64,000 nucleotides of DNA from Echria macrotheca (taxonomy: Eukaryota; Ascomycota; Sordariomycetes; Sordariales; Schizotheciaceae): NCBI GenBank assembly GCA_030411725.1, contig MU839836.1, positions 62,001 through 126,000 of the forward strand, given 5' to 3'. The notes under the pieces are model-generated. The model was not told where the DNA came from. It searched no databases and was given only the letters and a program-made list of their open reading frames with translations. The first letter of the stretch is position 1, and every line of letters starts with the position of its first letter. Both the position numbers and the translations under genes were made by a program. Positions 52,279 through 62,750 of the stretch are shown here, in pieces.

Positions 52279-53872
52279 TCGGTCCAGGCCGGGGACGTAG
52301 GTTTCAGGCGACTGGATCAGGGCTTTTAGTGGGTTGGCCGACGTGGCTTACGGAGCGGGGCTATGGAAGGGTTATTGGATAGGTTTGTAGCGCTTTCGGT
52401 CCCCGAAGGCAAGATGTATGCTCGAGTGTGAGCCCAGCTCGCGTAGCGAGTAAACGCAGAGCCGGTTACGGAAAAGGTTCCAGGGAGGAAGAAGGATAAG
52501 AAGGGAGGGAAAAGCCCTGTATCTTGAGTAGGCCAGAGTTCAATGCTGTAACCTACCTACCCCCAATTACTGCTTTTACCCTGGCTGTGAGCCTGAATTG
52601 TACTACTACCACCCCTTCACTCTGGCTGGAAATAATAGGCCTGATAGCCGACCTCTTACAATACTGGAGGACGAGATTCGGAGGTTCGCTGAGCGACATT
52701 TCAAGTCAACTAGGTACCCTTGGTAATGGCCGGTGGAACGGCTACCAAGTGGAAAGGCGAGGGGGGGGGGGCATATTCGACGGGGCTATTAGGTGATGGA
52801 GAATTTACCCCATCCTCGTCCTCGTCCTCGTCTTCGTTTGTAGTTGGTTGAATGGTGGTGCATAGTAGATACCTTATTGAGAATAACAGGTCAGCCTTTG
52901 TAGGTCAAGATCTCTGAGATACCGATCACGGCCCAAGTTACCAGGTTTGTAGTGAGGTACCTGGTTTTCCACATAATTAACCCAACGACGAATGAAGAGG
53001 AAAATGGCACCACGGATGCCTTGCCGGCTTCCTGTTCGTACTACAACCAGGCCTCAAAAGGCCAGTATTTTTCTGTCAGTAGATATCTAGTGCTGAAAAG
53101 TACAAGCCGCTAGATATAAAGACATCCGAGTTGCAGACATCGGGTTTGCTGCCGCAGAGCGTCCGGCTATGCTGCTGCAGTCTCATGTCGTCATGGGCCG
53201 GGAGATCGGGGTCGCCGACGGGATGGATCGGCACCTCCTCTGGGTCCTGTTAAAGTCGTTACCTTACCGGTAGTATCCGAATCAGAAAATAATGTACCGA
53301 AGGACATCAATTGGTAAACTGGATGGTAGTCTGTGATGGACTTTTCGTCATTCGAACTTGCTTGAGATAAGAAATGCTGGAGCCTTGGAAAGGATTCAGG
53401 CTAATCGCCCGATAAAACTTGTTTTCAGCGGCTGAGATCAAGGGCGTGCGCCGTGGAAGGGGTGGACACCAAAACCAACAAGATGCAGTCGTGCCTATTC
53501 GGTTCTTTGCCCATAAAGGCCCGAGTTCTTCGTGAACCATATTGTGTCTTGAGCTGCCGGTGCCGCAGGACCCGATCTTTGCCCTCCCCCCGACTTTGCG
53601 GACGGAAGCGAGAGCTGGTCACCATGAGAAGTGTGCACCCCCATTTGAGTATATTGAATTGCTGCCTGTTGCAGAGAACATGGACGGTACATCTACGGAC
53701 TGTTACTTATGATACTACTCATTTGTTGGCAGATAATTGATTGCTGTGGGCCGGATGAACCATAAATGACTGCTCAACGCCTGCTCACAAGTCAAACCCG
53801 TTCCCTTATCACTCATTCCGCACAGGCTCTGCGAGCAAAGCTAAACAATTTCTCTCCTCGAAAACCGACAAT
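52279..53872. other. Intergenic region with simple repeats
   Basis: 1.6 kb. It contains a small hairpin CTCGCGTAGCGAG near 52438, a G run near 52762, a TCCTCG repeat (52813-52830) and ACCTACCTACCC near 52552. No gene was recognised. Confidence 0.3.
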
Positions 53873-54879
53873 ATGAAACTTCTGGTCTCTTATATCTTCT
53901 TTGCTGCTCAGGCGTTTGCATCAGTAAGTACAACTGGATACGCAAGAGCATCTCCGAAGACTGTGTGGAGTTGGGCGTTTACCTGGGCGAGCTCCTTGCT
54001 GACTGATGCAGATACTTTCCACTGACTCTGCCACCCGAGGCATCATTGAAGCCGTCGGACTCCAGTGGAATGGTACTATCGACACTAACGGTACAACTAC
54101 AACGTTGACGGGCACTGCCGAGGTGAGTCGGAACCGACTTGACATCGCGAGAACCCTTGGTCTTCAATAGCTAGGTACTAACTACAGGGACTTCCTCCCT
54201 GCACTGAGGTAGTCAATCTACAAGCGAATTATCGCTCTCAATCCCAACTACGAACAGGAGCGCGACATCATCAGGTCGAGATTCCTCCCTAGTGAAGGGC
54301 TGGCGAGGCGTGATGCTATGAACTTTGGCGTAAGTCAATGGTAGTCTTCTCGTCTACATGTACCTACCTACCCAGTTTATGCAACATATGTGCTAACCTT
54401 AACACCGACCAGCATCCGCACTGCAATGTATATACTGACATCGCCGACGTAATTATCGTGGACGGCATCAAGTACCTCTATGTTAGTCGTCCTTTCTAGC
54501 TGCCAGTCTGACAGGATGTTGCACGTAAGTTTCCACTAAAGCGCGCTCTAGAAAATTGGCGATGGCATCTGCGGCGTGCCCCCTGGTCGTCCCGGAAGCC
54601 CCAGCTGTAGTTCTGTCAGTTGTTCGTACAATTCGTCGGGCATCTATGTGTGCAACGACCAGAATTTCGAGGCCCAGGTCCCATGTCGTCTAGTCGCCGA
54701 GTAAGCCTCCCTGACATTCACATATTCCCTTTTCCTCGTAATGAAATACAAAACCCTCTAACACATAGACTTCTAGCTACGCCGCCGATTATTTTAGTGG
54801 TGGTGGGTGTACGTGGGCGAACCGACCCGTAGACTATCTGGTCTATGGTCGTGATGTGTGTCAAGGTGGAAAAGGCTAG
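53873..54879 (+). CDS. Small secreted cysteine-rich preproprotein, six exons
   Basis: Exons 53873-53923, 54012-54122, 54213-54329, 54413-54481, 54552-54700 and 54777-54879 give 199 residues. Every junction keeps the frame, and introns are 70-90 nt. Residues 1-16 (MKLLVSYIFFAAQAFA) are a signal peptide. A propeptide-like region with potential N-glycosylation sites (NGT) follows. A dibasic Arg86-Arg87 is a Kex2-type site; all eight cysteines lie after it (97, 123, 135, 140, 150, 161, 177, 194), so the mature form would be about 112 residues with up to four disulfides. The SCSSVSCSYNSSGIYVCND block is shared by a group of fungal secreted proteins of unknown function. It may be an effector or an interfungal protein, but that is inference. 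It converges with the amidase. Confidence 0.75.
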
Positions 54880-55010
54880 AGGAAGGCCCAGAATGGAAGA
54901 CACGGTGGCGTGGAGCCTAGCAGGCACCCACACCACACAACAAGTAATTGTGAATACTTCAGCTCAGGCTAATAGACGCTAACCTGAGTGCTTCAGGGTA
55001 CATGCCTATG

Positions 55011-55020
55011 TACCTAGGTA
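55011..55020. repeat. TACCTAGGTA palindrome between secreted-protein and amidase genes
   Basis: A perfect 10-bp palindrome followed directly by CCTAGTTACC. It is the clearest example of a motif scattered through non-coding parts of this window. Confidence 0.6.
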
Positions 55021-55095
55021 CCTAGTTACCCAAGACGAAGATACCTATAGATTTATCGGCTCGCAAGAATTACCAGTACTAGATGCTATAAAATG

Positions 55096-56995
55096 TCACG
55101 ATCTCGTCTTCTCCAAGATCTTGTTCCGGACAGCATTTAGATCCGGAACCGGTCTGGGGGGCACCGCCTTTTCATAAGCTGCCATAAACTGGAGTATCGA
55201 GGCCTCCTCGTGTTCCTTTGCGAGCAAACAAAGTCCAAAAGGCCGGCCGTTATATCGCAGCTGTCCCAATGGCACCGTGGCGACCGGGTACCCTATCCGA
55301 TGCGGGAGGTTAGCCACTGGCATCCGTGAGGTTGTGCACAAATTCGGGAGATTTCTTACCGGCAGCAGCTGCGTGGATACATAGCGGAGAGTCGGAAGGA
55401 GCCGCGATGAGGTTGACGCCTTCGTTGGCGAATACACGATCCAGCCGCTCCTTTGCCTCGCGCCGTAGTCGGGTCTTGAGACTCAATACGTAATCCACCG
55501 TGTTGCTGTCCTCAAGTGCCTGAATCAAATCGGCTTGCGAGTTATATGCTTTAACCGTTAATCATCATTCCATGTCTGACAAGTTGCGTCGTTTGTATAC
55601 ATACGGGGAGGTAGGCATTTCTCCTTGTTTTCCTCGTGGAAGCGGATGATGTCTGCGAGATTTCGAACGGGAGACTCGTCGAACCCTGCAAGGAATCTCG
55701 GGATACAAAGATTTTTGAAGTCCCAGACTGTGCCGTCAGCTTTTCTTGTGTCCAAGGAGTGAGCAGAGTGACTTACATGCAATCGGCATGATGGCGTCCT
55801 TGCCGTCCACTGCGACCTGCGCTACATCAGGCATTGTCATGGGGTATTTCACCTTGCACCCTTCCTTAGATATCATGGCCACCATGTCTAAATAATCCTG
55901 CTTCTGTGTTTTGTTAGCAACAGGACCGGGAGCACATGTAGCTGCGTACCATTTGCTCAGCAGTTCCTTCGTGCTGTCTGCACATCGCCTCGCCCGTCTT
56001 CCAGACGTCGGGGTCAAGGAAGCCGACGGAGAGACCATCCCATGATGATTTGATGTCTGGATATGTCTCGCGCATCAAAACTTGCATAAGTAACAGCAGG
56101 TCCGCGGCAGACTTGGCCATCGGACCAGGGCTGTCAAAAAAGTCCGTCAACGTAAACATTCCATTGGGGTTCTGAGAGCCATGATTTGGCTTGATCGCGT
56201 ACAGCGCCGCCCGTGCGGCCGGCGTGATGATGGAGCCGATTGTCTCGGTACCAAGGGATAACGGACTGAAGCCAGCGGCGACGGCAACGGCAGAGCCGGT
56301 GGACGAACCTCCTGCTGCCTGTAAATGGATTAACACAACGCAACGCTTCAGATCCCCATTTCACTAACCGAATGTCCCAACAATGTCTCGTCCTCCTCGA
56401 GCGGTCCAACATACGGCGACAAGGTTTGTCCTCCGGGGGCCGACCACCCTGGCTTGACCATGGCCGTCACGGTTCGCATCCCGGCAAATTCCTAATGGTT
56501 CAGCTTGGCATATCCAAAGAATGAAAAGAAAACGTGCATACCGTCATGTTGGCCTTTGCAAGGATGATCATGCCGGCGTCCACAAGTCTCTGCACTATCT
56601 CGGCGTTTTTGCTGGCTTTGGCATCGAACGTCGCCCACGAGCCCGCCGTCGTAGGCATACCAAGGTCTGAAGCTGTGATGAACGCATCCTGCCCCCATAG
56701 GTCAGTACGCTTATTGTATATCGAGTATATTGTAGAGGAATACCTTGGGCACAATCGGTATTCCATGCAGCGGACCTCGGATATGGCCTCGAGCGCGTTC
56801 CTCATCCAACAAGGCAGCTATTCGAAGTACGTTCTCCCTAGACGCAACAGAAATGAGAGCCCTCAATTCCGAATCATACTGGTTGATTTGATCGAGATAT
56901 CGCTCGACAATCCGAGCGCTGGTTGTCTTACCGCTGGTTAGGAGACCCCGAAGCTCGGTTGCCGTCGCAGTAAGGATATCGAAGTCGGGAGACAT
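55096..56995 (-). CDS. Amidase signature family hydrolase, eight exons
   Basis: Exons 56995-56744, 56688-56542, 56491-56369, 56318-55950, 55903-55777, 55727-55605, 55548-55360 and 55292-55096 give 508 residues. The seven introns are 46-67 nt with clear GT/AG ends, and all phases agree. The Ser-cisSer-Lys triad is present: Lys84 at the end of exon 1 (HGIPIVPK), the GGSSTGSA loop with Ser179, and nucleophile Ser203 in GTETIGSI. The C-terminal YPVATVPLG and GRPFGLCLLA segments are typical. It hydrolyses an amide to acid plus ammonia or amine; the substrate is unknown, and no signal peptide suggests an intracellular enzyme. The frame is open upstream of 56995 with a basic stretch that may be 5' UTR. 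Confidence 0.9.
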
Positions 56996-59239
56996 CTCGA
57001 CAGTGATGGTGAAAACGACCCTAGATGATGGAGATTTGTGCTTCTTTTTGAAGCGTTTTGGCAAGTGATGTCTGCTTGGCTTCGGGAATACGAAATCTTT
57101 AGGCTTCCGCCGATCGGCATTCCCCCGCGCAACCCCACGACGCATCTGTGTGGCGTCTTGTTTCACATCTCTGAGCGTTACCCGGGAATAGGACTAGGCA
57201 TTAGGAATCCATATGGGGAAGGAAAACTGTTTTCTGAAGCGTTACTAAGCCAGTGCTTGCCAAGATCGGCTCCTTAGCAGCGTTTCAAAAGAGTGCTGGG
57301 AACGATAAAGCCAGGCTGTCGGAGCCTAGTCCTTACCTAACGAAATACTAAACTTATGGTTTAAGCCCTCAAAGAGTAGTGTAAAGGCAAACAAAACGAG
57401 GTCAAAGCAGACAGATGGCAGGGTCAGCTGACCCAACACCAGGTGATTCGACATGTCTGTTGCCATTTCCATGTCTCCTTCCAACCAGGTGTTTGAATGT
57501 GTCACTTATTTTTATCTTTGAATGCTATGTTGTCTGAGAGAGCCGCATGCTATTTCACAAGGGGAACGGCGTCATAGAAAATTTCCAGAGTTCTGGCCCG
57601 CATTGCAAAGGGAGGCTAACGAAGTGTTCGTGGAATCATACCCAGCTGGCCGTGGTGGTTAATCTCGATCCGAGTGCAACATACCTATACCAGCGACGCA
57701 GGCGCAAAACCGGCGGTATAGTCGCGAGGGTCGTATTCCAGGAGAGTTCGTGTCAAGTTGATTCTCGGCCAGGAGGAGAGACAATATCGCGGAAGAGAGA
57801 CGCGTGGGCAGTGCTGGCGCTGGGTAATCGTTTCCCCCGACCGGCCCAAGATGCCGTAGACGAGAGTATCTGACTCTCGGCAGCCGAGTTACAGAAGAGC
57901 GGAGAAACAACGCCGAGGTCAAGATCGTTACAATCAGGTGTATATGTTTCGACTCGGCGGTATCCACCCTCCGTTGAGCCGATACCGCCTGTCCGCGTCC
58001 TTTTGTCCCCCCTTGCCTAAACAAACACAAGACCTCAGCCCAGCGCCACATCGCATGCCCGAGATGTCATGCCGACCGCATCTCGCTGCGAAAACCCAGC
58101 TCGAAGAAGAGGCAGACTGTGTCAGATCAGGTAATGCAATCAGGCACAGCGCAGAACCCACAACCTATGGTTCAAGAAGTGACGAGCGAGATAGATGAAG
58201 GTGCAAAGTCAGAAGCAGCCAAAAAACGGGCTGGCAATATACTCGCATTATAGAGCCGTGAGCTTCTTCGCTCGGCCAGGACTGCGATTGGACGTCCAAT
58301 CAACCAGCGCAGCGCACCTGTTGTCTCTTGTTGTTTATTCGTTGTTTAGCCTGATTCAACCGCTCCTCTCAGCATCGGGGGCCGCCCCCGGATTCGAGCC
58401 AGCTTCCCCACCACCCTTCCCCTCGAGCCGTGTGCTGATTAGCCACAAACCCGGTTTCCGTACTCGAATGCTGGGACACACCATTCTCACGTGTCCACGA
58501 GCCCTGGCCTGGAAGACCCTGGCCGGGCTGGCTCGATATTGGTCCAGACGGTCCAAAAGGCCTCGCGTAGTTGGGAATACCGCCGAGCAGGACGCCACCC
58601 CGCTGGCTGGATAGAGTGCGGAGGGGGATGCTTGGCGGTGTTTCCCCCTTTCTGACAGGCCTAGTTATTCATCAAGGGACCAACCCCGACCCAGATCAGC
58701 TGCTCCTGCAGATGAGGGTCTGGAGAGCGATGGGGGGTTCATTCCAAAAATAGCAGACTTGAGGCTCCGACTTCCAGGGACATCTGATGGGGACTAATAT
58801 CAAAATTCATATGACGTCCCGCCGCCGTTGGCTCGCTGTTGACTACCAAGACACTCGATTCCAGGAAGTCTGAGGCTTATCGTCCGCCGACATGCTCATT
58901 TCCCACCAATGCAAAGGCCGATCTCGTGATTTGACGTCTCGGAGCGTGCCAGCAGAGGGGCGCCACTTCAGGGGAATAGGTAGCATTTCCATTTGGACGT
59001 TAGAGTAGTCAATATGTGGCGGACAAGAATAGAAACATCACGACCGCCATACGACTGTTTGGATCTGTGTGGTTCTATCACAGATCAGGAGACAGGAACG
59101 ATCTCTGCCATGGACGAACAGGTATAAGAAGGACAGGTTGGATCGACTTCTCTGATCACAAGTCTCTATCAACAAGCATCCAGATCTCTCACTCACTCCT
59201 CCCAGCTTTTCTCATCTTACGAAGAAACAATCAGACATC
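56996..59239. other. Intergenic region
   Basis: 2.2 kb upstream of both the amidase and the DUF4360 gene. Open frames up to 139 codons show no domain or secretion signal and were not called. No tRNA was found. Confidence 0.3.
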
Positions 59240-60100
59240 ATGCATCTGTCCTACCTCCTCCCCTTCCTCGCCGGCCTCGCCACGGCTCTCCCGACCGAGG
59301 AGCACGTCGCCCGCGAGTACCTCGCCGCCGGGCCCTCGGGTCACGAGGTCCAGATCACTGGCATCGCCTTCGCCGGCTCGGGCTGCCCCGCTGGCTCGGT
59401 CTCCGGCCAGCTGTCGTCGGATCTCACCACAATTACCCTGTTGTACGCCAGCTTCGTGGCCGAGTCGGGCAAGGGCATCCCGTCGTCGAGCTACCGCAAG
59501 AACTGCCAGCTCAACGTCAAGCTAAAGTATCCCTCGGGCTGGCAGTTCTCCGTCTTCAAGGCCGACTACCGCGGTTACGCCCAGATCCCGTCGGGCGACA
59601 CTGGCACCTGCAAGGCGACCTACTACTTCAGCGGTGACTCGAAACAGGTATTTCTCCGCTCTTTGTGTTCTATTTCTCGTCCATGCTAATGAGATAGATC
59701 TCGTCCACCATGACCATCCGCGGCCCGTACGACGACAACTACCTCAAGTCGGATCAGTTCGGCGTCGAGAGCACCGTCTGGTCGCCCTGCGGCCTCGAGG
59801 GTCTGCTCAACATCAACTCCGAGGTCCGCCTGTCGCCCTCGGACAACACCAAGTCGGGCCTGCTGACGGTAAGGACCCTCGAGAACATTGGCGTGTCGTG
59901 GCGGGCGTGCTCTCCGGATGATTCCCAGGGCGGTCTGGAAGTGCTTCCGGACCCGGGCGACGGGGCGGAGTGGACGTTTCTGCCTTGACTTTTGTGAGCA
60001 TCTTACTGACCGCTGGATTTCTTTTCCTCGACAGGTCGACTCTACCGATCTCAAGTTCACCCAGGTTCACTACCTCCAGTGGCAAAAGTGCAGCAAGTAA
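59240..60100 (+). CDS. Secreted DUF4360 family protein
   Basis: Exons 59240-59647, 59698-59868 and 60035-60100 give 214 residues. The signal peptide is residues 1-16 (MHLSYLLPFLAGLATA). The DUF4360 body is plain: ITGIAFAGSGCPAGSVSGQL, SYRKNCQLNVKLKYPSGWQFSVFKADYRGYAQ, GTCKATYYFSGDSKQ, then SSTMTIRGPYDDNY, and the ending LQWQKC. Four to five cysteines fit disulfides. The family is common in ascomycetes and often infection- or stress-induced; its function is unknown. Intron 1 is 50 nt with branch GCTAATG. Intron 2 is 166 nt, and its first 120 nt keep the exon-2 frame open for 40 codons to a TGA at 59986, so a retained-intron product with a different C-terminus is possible. Confidence 0.88.
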
Positions 60101-60421
60101 ATCGCGCGCCAATGGGAAGCAACAAAAAGGGGAGCGGCGGAAGGGTAGCAGGGGTTGGACGGAAGAGGGTTTTAATTCTATCGTCAGGAAGGTTCCGGGT
60201 TCAGCTGAGACTGAACTTGGTCAGCTGCGGAAGAAGAGTTTTAGTCTTTTTGAATCAATCGCATTGGCCAGCGAGTTTCACGTGCACCCCTATAACGACT
60301 TGTGGATGTCACTCTATCCTACTTCATCACTCACCCAGCCGGATAAGTACTTCTAATCTGATCTATCCGTCCAAGATCATACATGCGAAGGTTACCTGGG
60401 GCTAAGCGTAAGTCTGGCTGT
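60101..60421. other. Convergent intergenic region
   Basis: 321 bp between the convergent ends of the DUF4360 and acyl-CoA dehydrogenase genes. No features were recognised. Confidence 0.3.
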
Positions 60422-61808
60422 TCAACTTGTCGTCGGTCCATAAGTTGCAGCCCACGCATCATATGTCGGCGAGAGCATGAGCTCTTGCATGTGTCGTCGG
60501 CGGATGCCGACGTTTCCGCCGTCGAAGATGGGCAACACCGTGGCCGTGTTGAGCAGTTCTGAAAACGGCTGGTCCAAGTCGTAGGACGTGCTGGACGTGT
60601 TAGTTTCCCTGTAAACTCACTTAAAGGGGGAAAGAGGCATCCCAAAACCGAAATGAAACTTACATCCCAACCGCACTCATGGCATCCATCACCGCCTTGA
60701 CCGCTGCATCGCTGCAATACACCTTGGCCGCGAGAGCCAACTCTCTTCGGGCTTCATACGCACCCGGTCCCCTCTCCAGTGCATAAGCCGCCTTCCAGGT
60801 CAAAGCCCGACAAGCCTCGGTTGCCATCTTGATCCCAATCAACAAATCCGCAAAAGACTGGCGCTCCAACAACGGCACCGCACCGCCCCTATCATCTCTC
60901 TTCCCAAACGCCAGTGCCGCATCAAACGCAGCCCTCATGACACCCACACTCATCGCCCCAACTAGCACAGCACTCGCATCAAATGCGCCGTACACAACCT
61001 GGGCGCCTTGTCCCGGCGGACAGAGCACATTCTTCGCCGGCACGCGAACATTCGTATACCGGACATGCGGCCCCGAAACAGTCGTATGCCCCGGCATAGA
61101 GACATGCCTCACAACCGCAAACGCGCCCTCCCCGTTGCGTTCCAGATCCGCCCGCGTAACCAGGATGACCATCACCCTGTCGGAAGGCGTCTCACCCTCC
61201 CTGAGCTCCTCTCCGTCCGTCACGTCCCGACACACAACGCAGGCCAGATCACACCCCTTGAAATCCCACCCGGCGACGTTACACGCCCACATCTTATCGC
61301 CATTGACGATCCACTCATCGCTCTCCTTCTCATACCTCGCGGTAGTCCGGAACCCGGCCCCGCCTTTCTCGAGCGCATTCGCCACGCCGCCGGGCTCGCT
61401 AAACACGAGCGAAGCAAGCGGCGCGTCGCCTTCTTTCGGATTCAGAAACGGAGCCAGGAACTCGGCGTGGCGTGCCGGGTCGCCGGCGATGTTGAGCGGG
61501 GTGAGGCCCAGACCGGTCGCGAAGATGGTCAGCGCGGCGGACGGCTCGACGGCGTAGCACTCCTCTACCATGATCGCGGCCTCGGTTAGGGACGAGGCGG
61601 CGCCGCCGAGGCGCGGGGCGATTTGGCCCTTTATGAGGCCGGCGGCGGTAGCGATGGCATAGGTCGGACGGGTGGCTTGGAAACGGGCTGGGTGGGAGGA
61701 CTCGCGGAGGTAGGTCGCGCGGGAGGGGAGGAGGACGGTGCGGGCGAAGGTGGCGGCCGCGGTGCGGGTGGCTTCCTCGGAGGGGGAGAGGGCGAAGTCG
61801 ATGGGCAT
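60422..61808 (-). CDS. Acyl-CoA dehydrogenase family protein
   Basis: Exons 61808-60664 and 60590-60422 give 437 residues. The ATG at 61808 opens MPIDFALSP. The 73-nt intron has GTAAGT, AACTAACACG and CCAG. The fold is clear: a helical N-domain (GLIKGQIAPRLGG, EECYAVEPSAALTIFATGLG), the FAD-contacting SLVFSEPGGVAN, the strand motif EWIVNGDKMWACN, MPGHTTVSGPHVRYTNVRVPAKNVL, and the C-terminal FDGGNVGIRRRHMQEL. It probably oxidises an acyl-CoA with FAD. The usual YEGT loop that carries the catalytic Glu in many members reads FDGGN, so the catalytic base may be Asp or lie elsewhere. No mitochondrial presequence or clear peroxisomal signal is present; the last residues are TTS. Confidence 0.87.
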
Positions 61809-62750
61809 TTTGGCGGTGATATCTCGGGATTTGTGGTCGTGGTATACTGAGACTTTGAGGGAGTGTTGATGAAGGGGGGTGAGGTCTTGGGCTTGCCCTA
61901 TGTAGGTACTTGAAGCTTTTTGTTGCCGATGTGGCTTTGAATACATGTGCGTAAAACCAGATGGTCATCCACGGTGAAGTGAGCAGTCAGACTGTGGAAC
62001 GATTAGAAGACCCGCATATAGGGGAAATGTGTCAGCACCCCAACGGTTCGCCAAGGACACCAGGATTGAGCTAGTTGTGGTGCCACGGTAGCGGCGTCGC
62101 ATTGCATCGTATAATCCATGGCTCGTAGGCAGTCAAGCAATGTGATTTGATGGGCGCAACGCTGGTGTATCTCGTGTTACAACATTGGAGGATGATCGGC
62201 GCGGGGGTTTGTCTTTCTCCGATTCATCACCTCGAGCGTGTTCTGGCGTGGATGTTGGGAATGGGGTGGCAGGTTTGAAATGGCATCTGTTCGTAGAAAA
62301 TTAGTTCTGTAAAATAAAGACGATACCATTTACCTATAAATTGAACTGTAAGTCTGGAAGTGTAGACCTATGCGATGCAACGCTAGCTGAGAAAGACAAT
62401 TACAAAGACGTGGATACTACCTACCCTTGTCATTAAATATTTCTTCATTACACTGTTCCGGGGGATACACGTAGGTAGGTAAATGTTCTCAACGGATCAT
62501 TCCGTGACGGCCGGGCAATACAGATTATAGTATCCCGGAGAGCCGACTGCTCATTGAACGGTGCTCAATGATTTGATGAACGAGAACATCCGTCTAGATA
62601 AGAAAACGGGTGGCGTTTTTGCACCTGTCAACAGCTGAGGTGCGACTGCCTCTTTCCCTCCCCTGTCGCTTAAGCCGAATCTGCGGCTGAAAGCTCAGGG
62701 CCCGAAACTGACCAGCTTCACTCAACTCCTCACCGCATCGCCTCAACGCC
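61809..62750. other. Intergenic divergent region
   Basis: 940 bp between divergent starts. It includes ACGTAGGTAGGTAAA near 62469 and an AT-rich part at 62280-62460. No gene was recognised. Confidence 0.3.
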
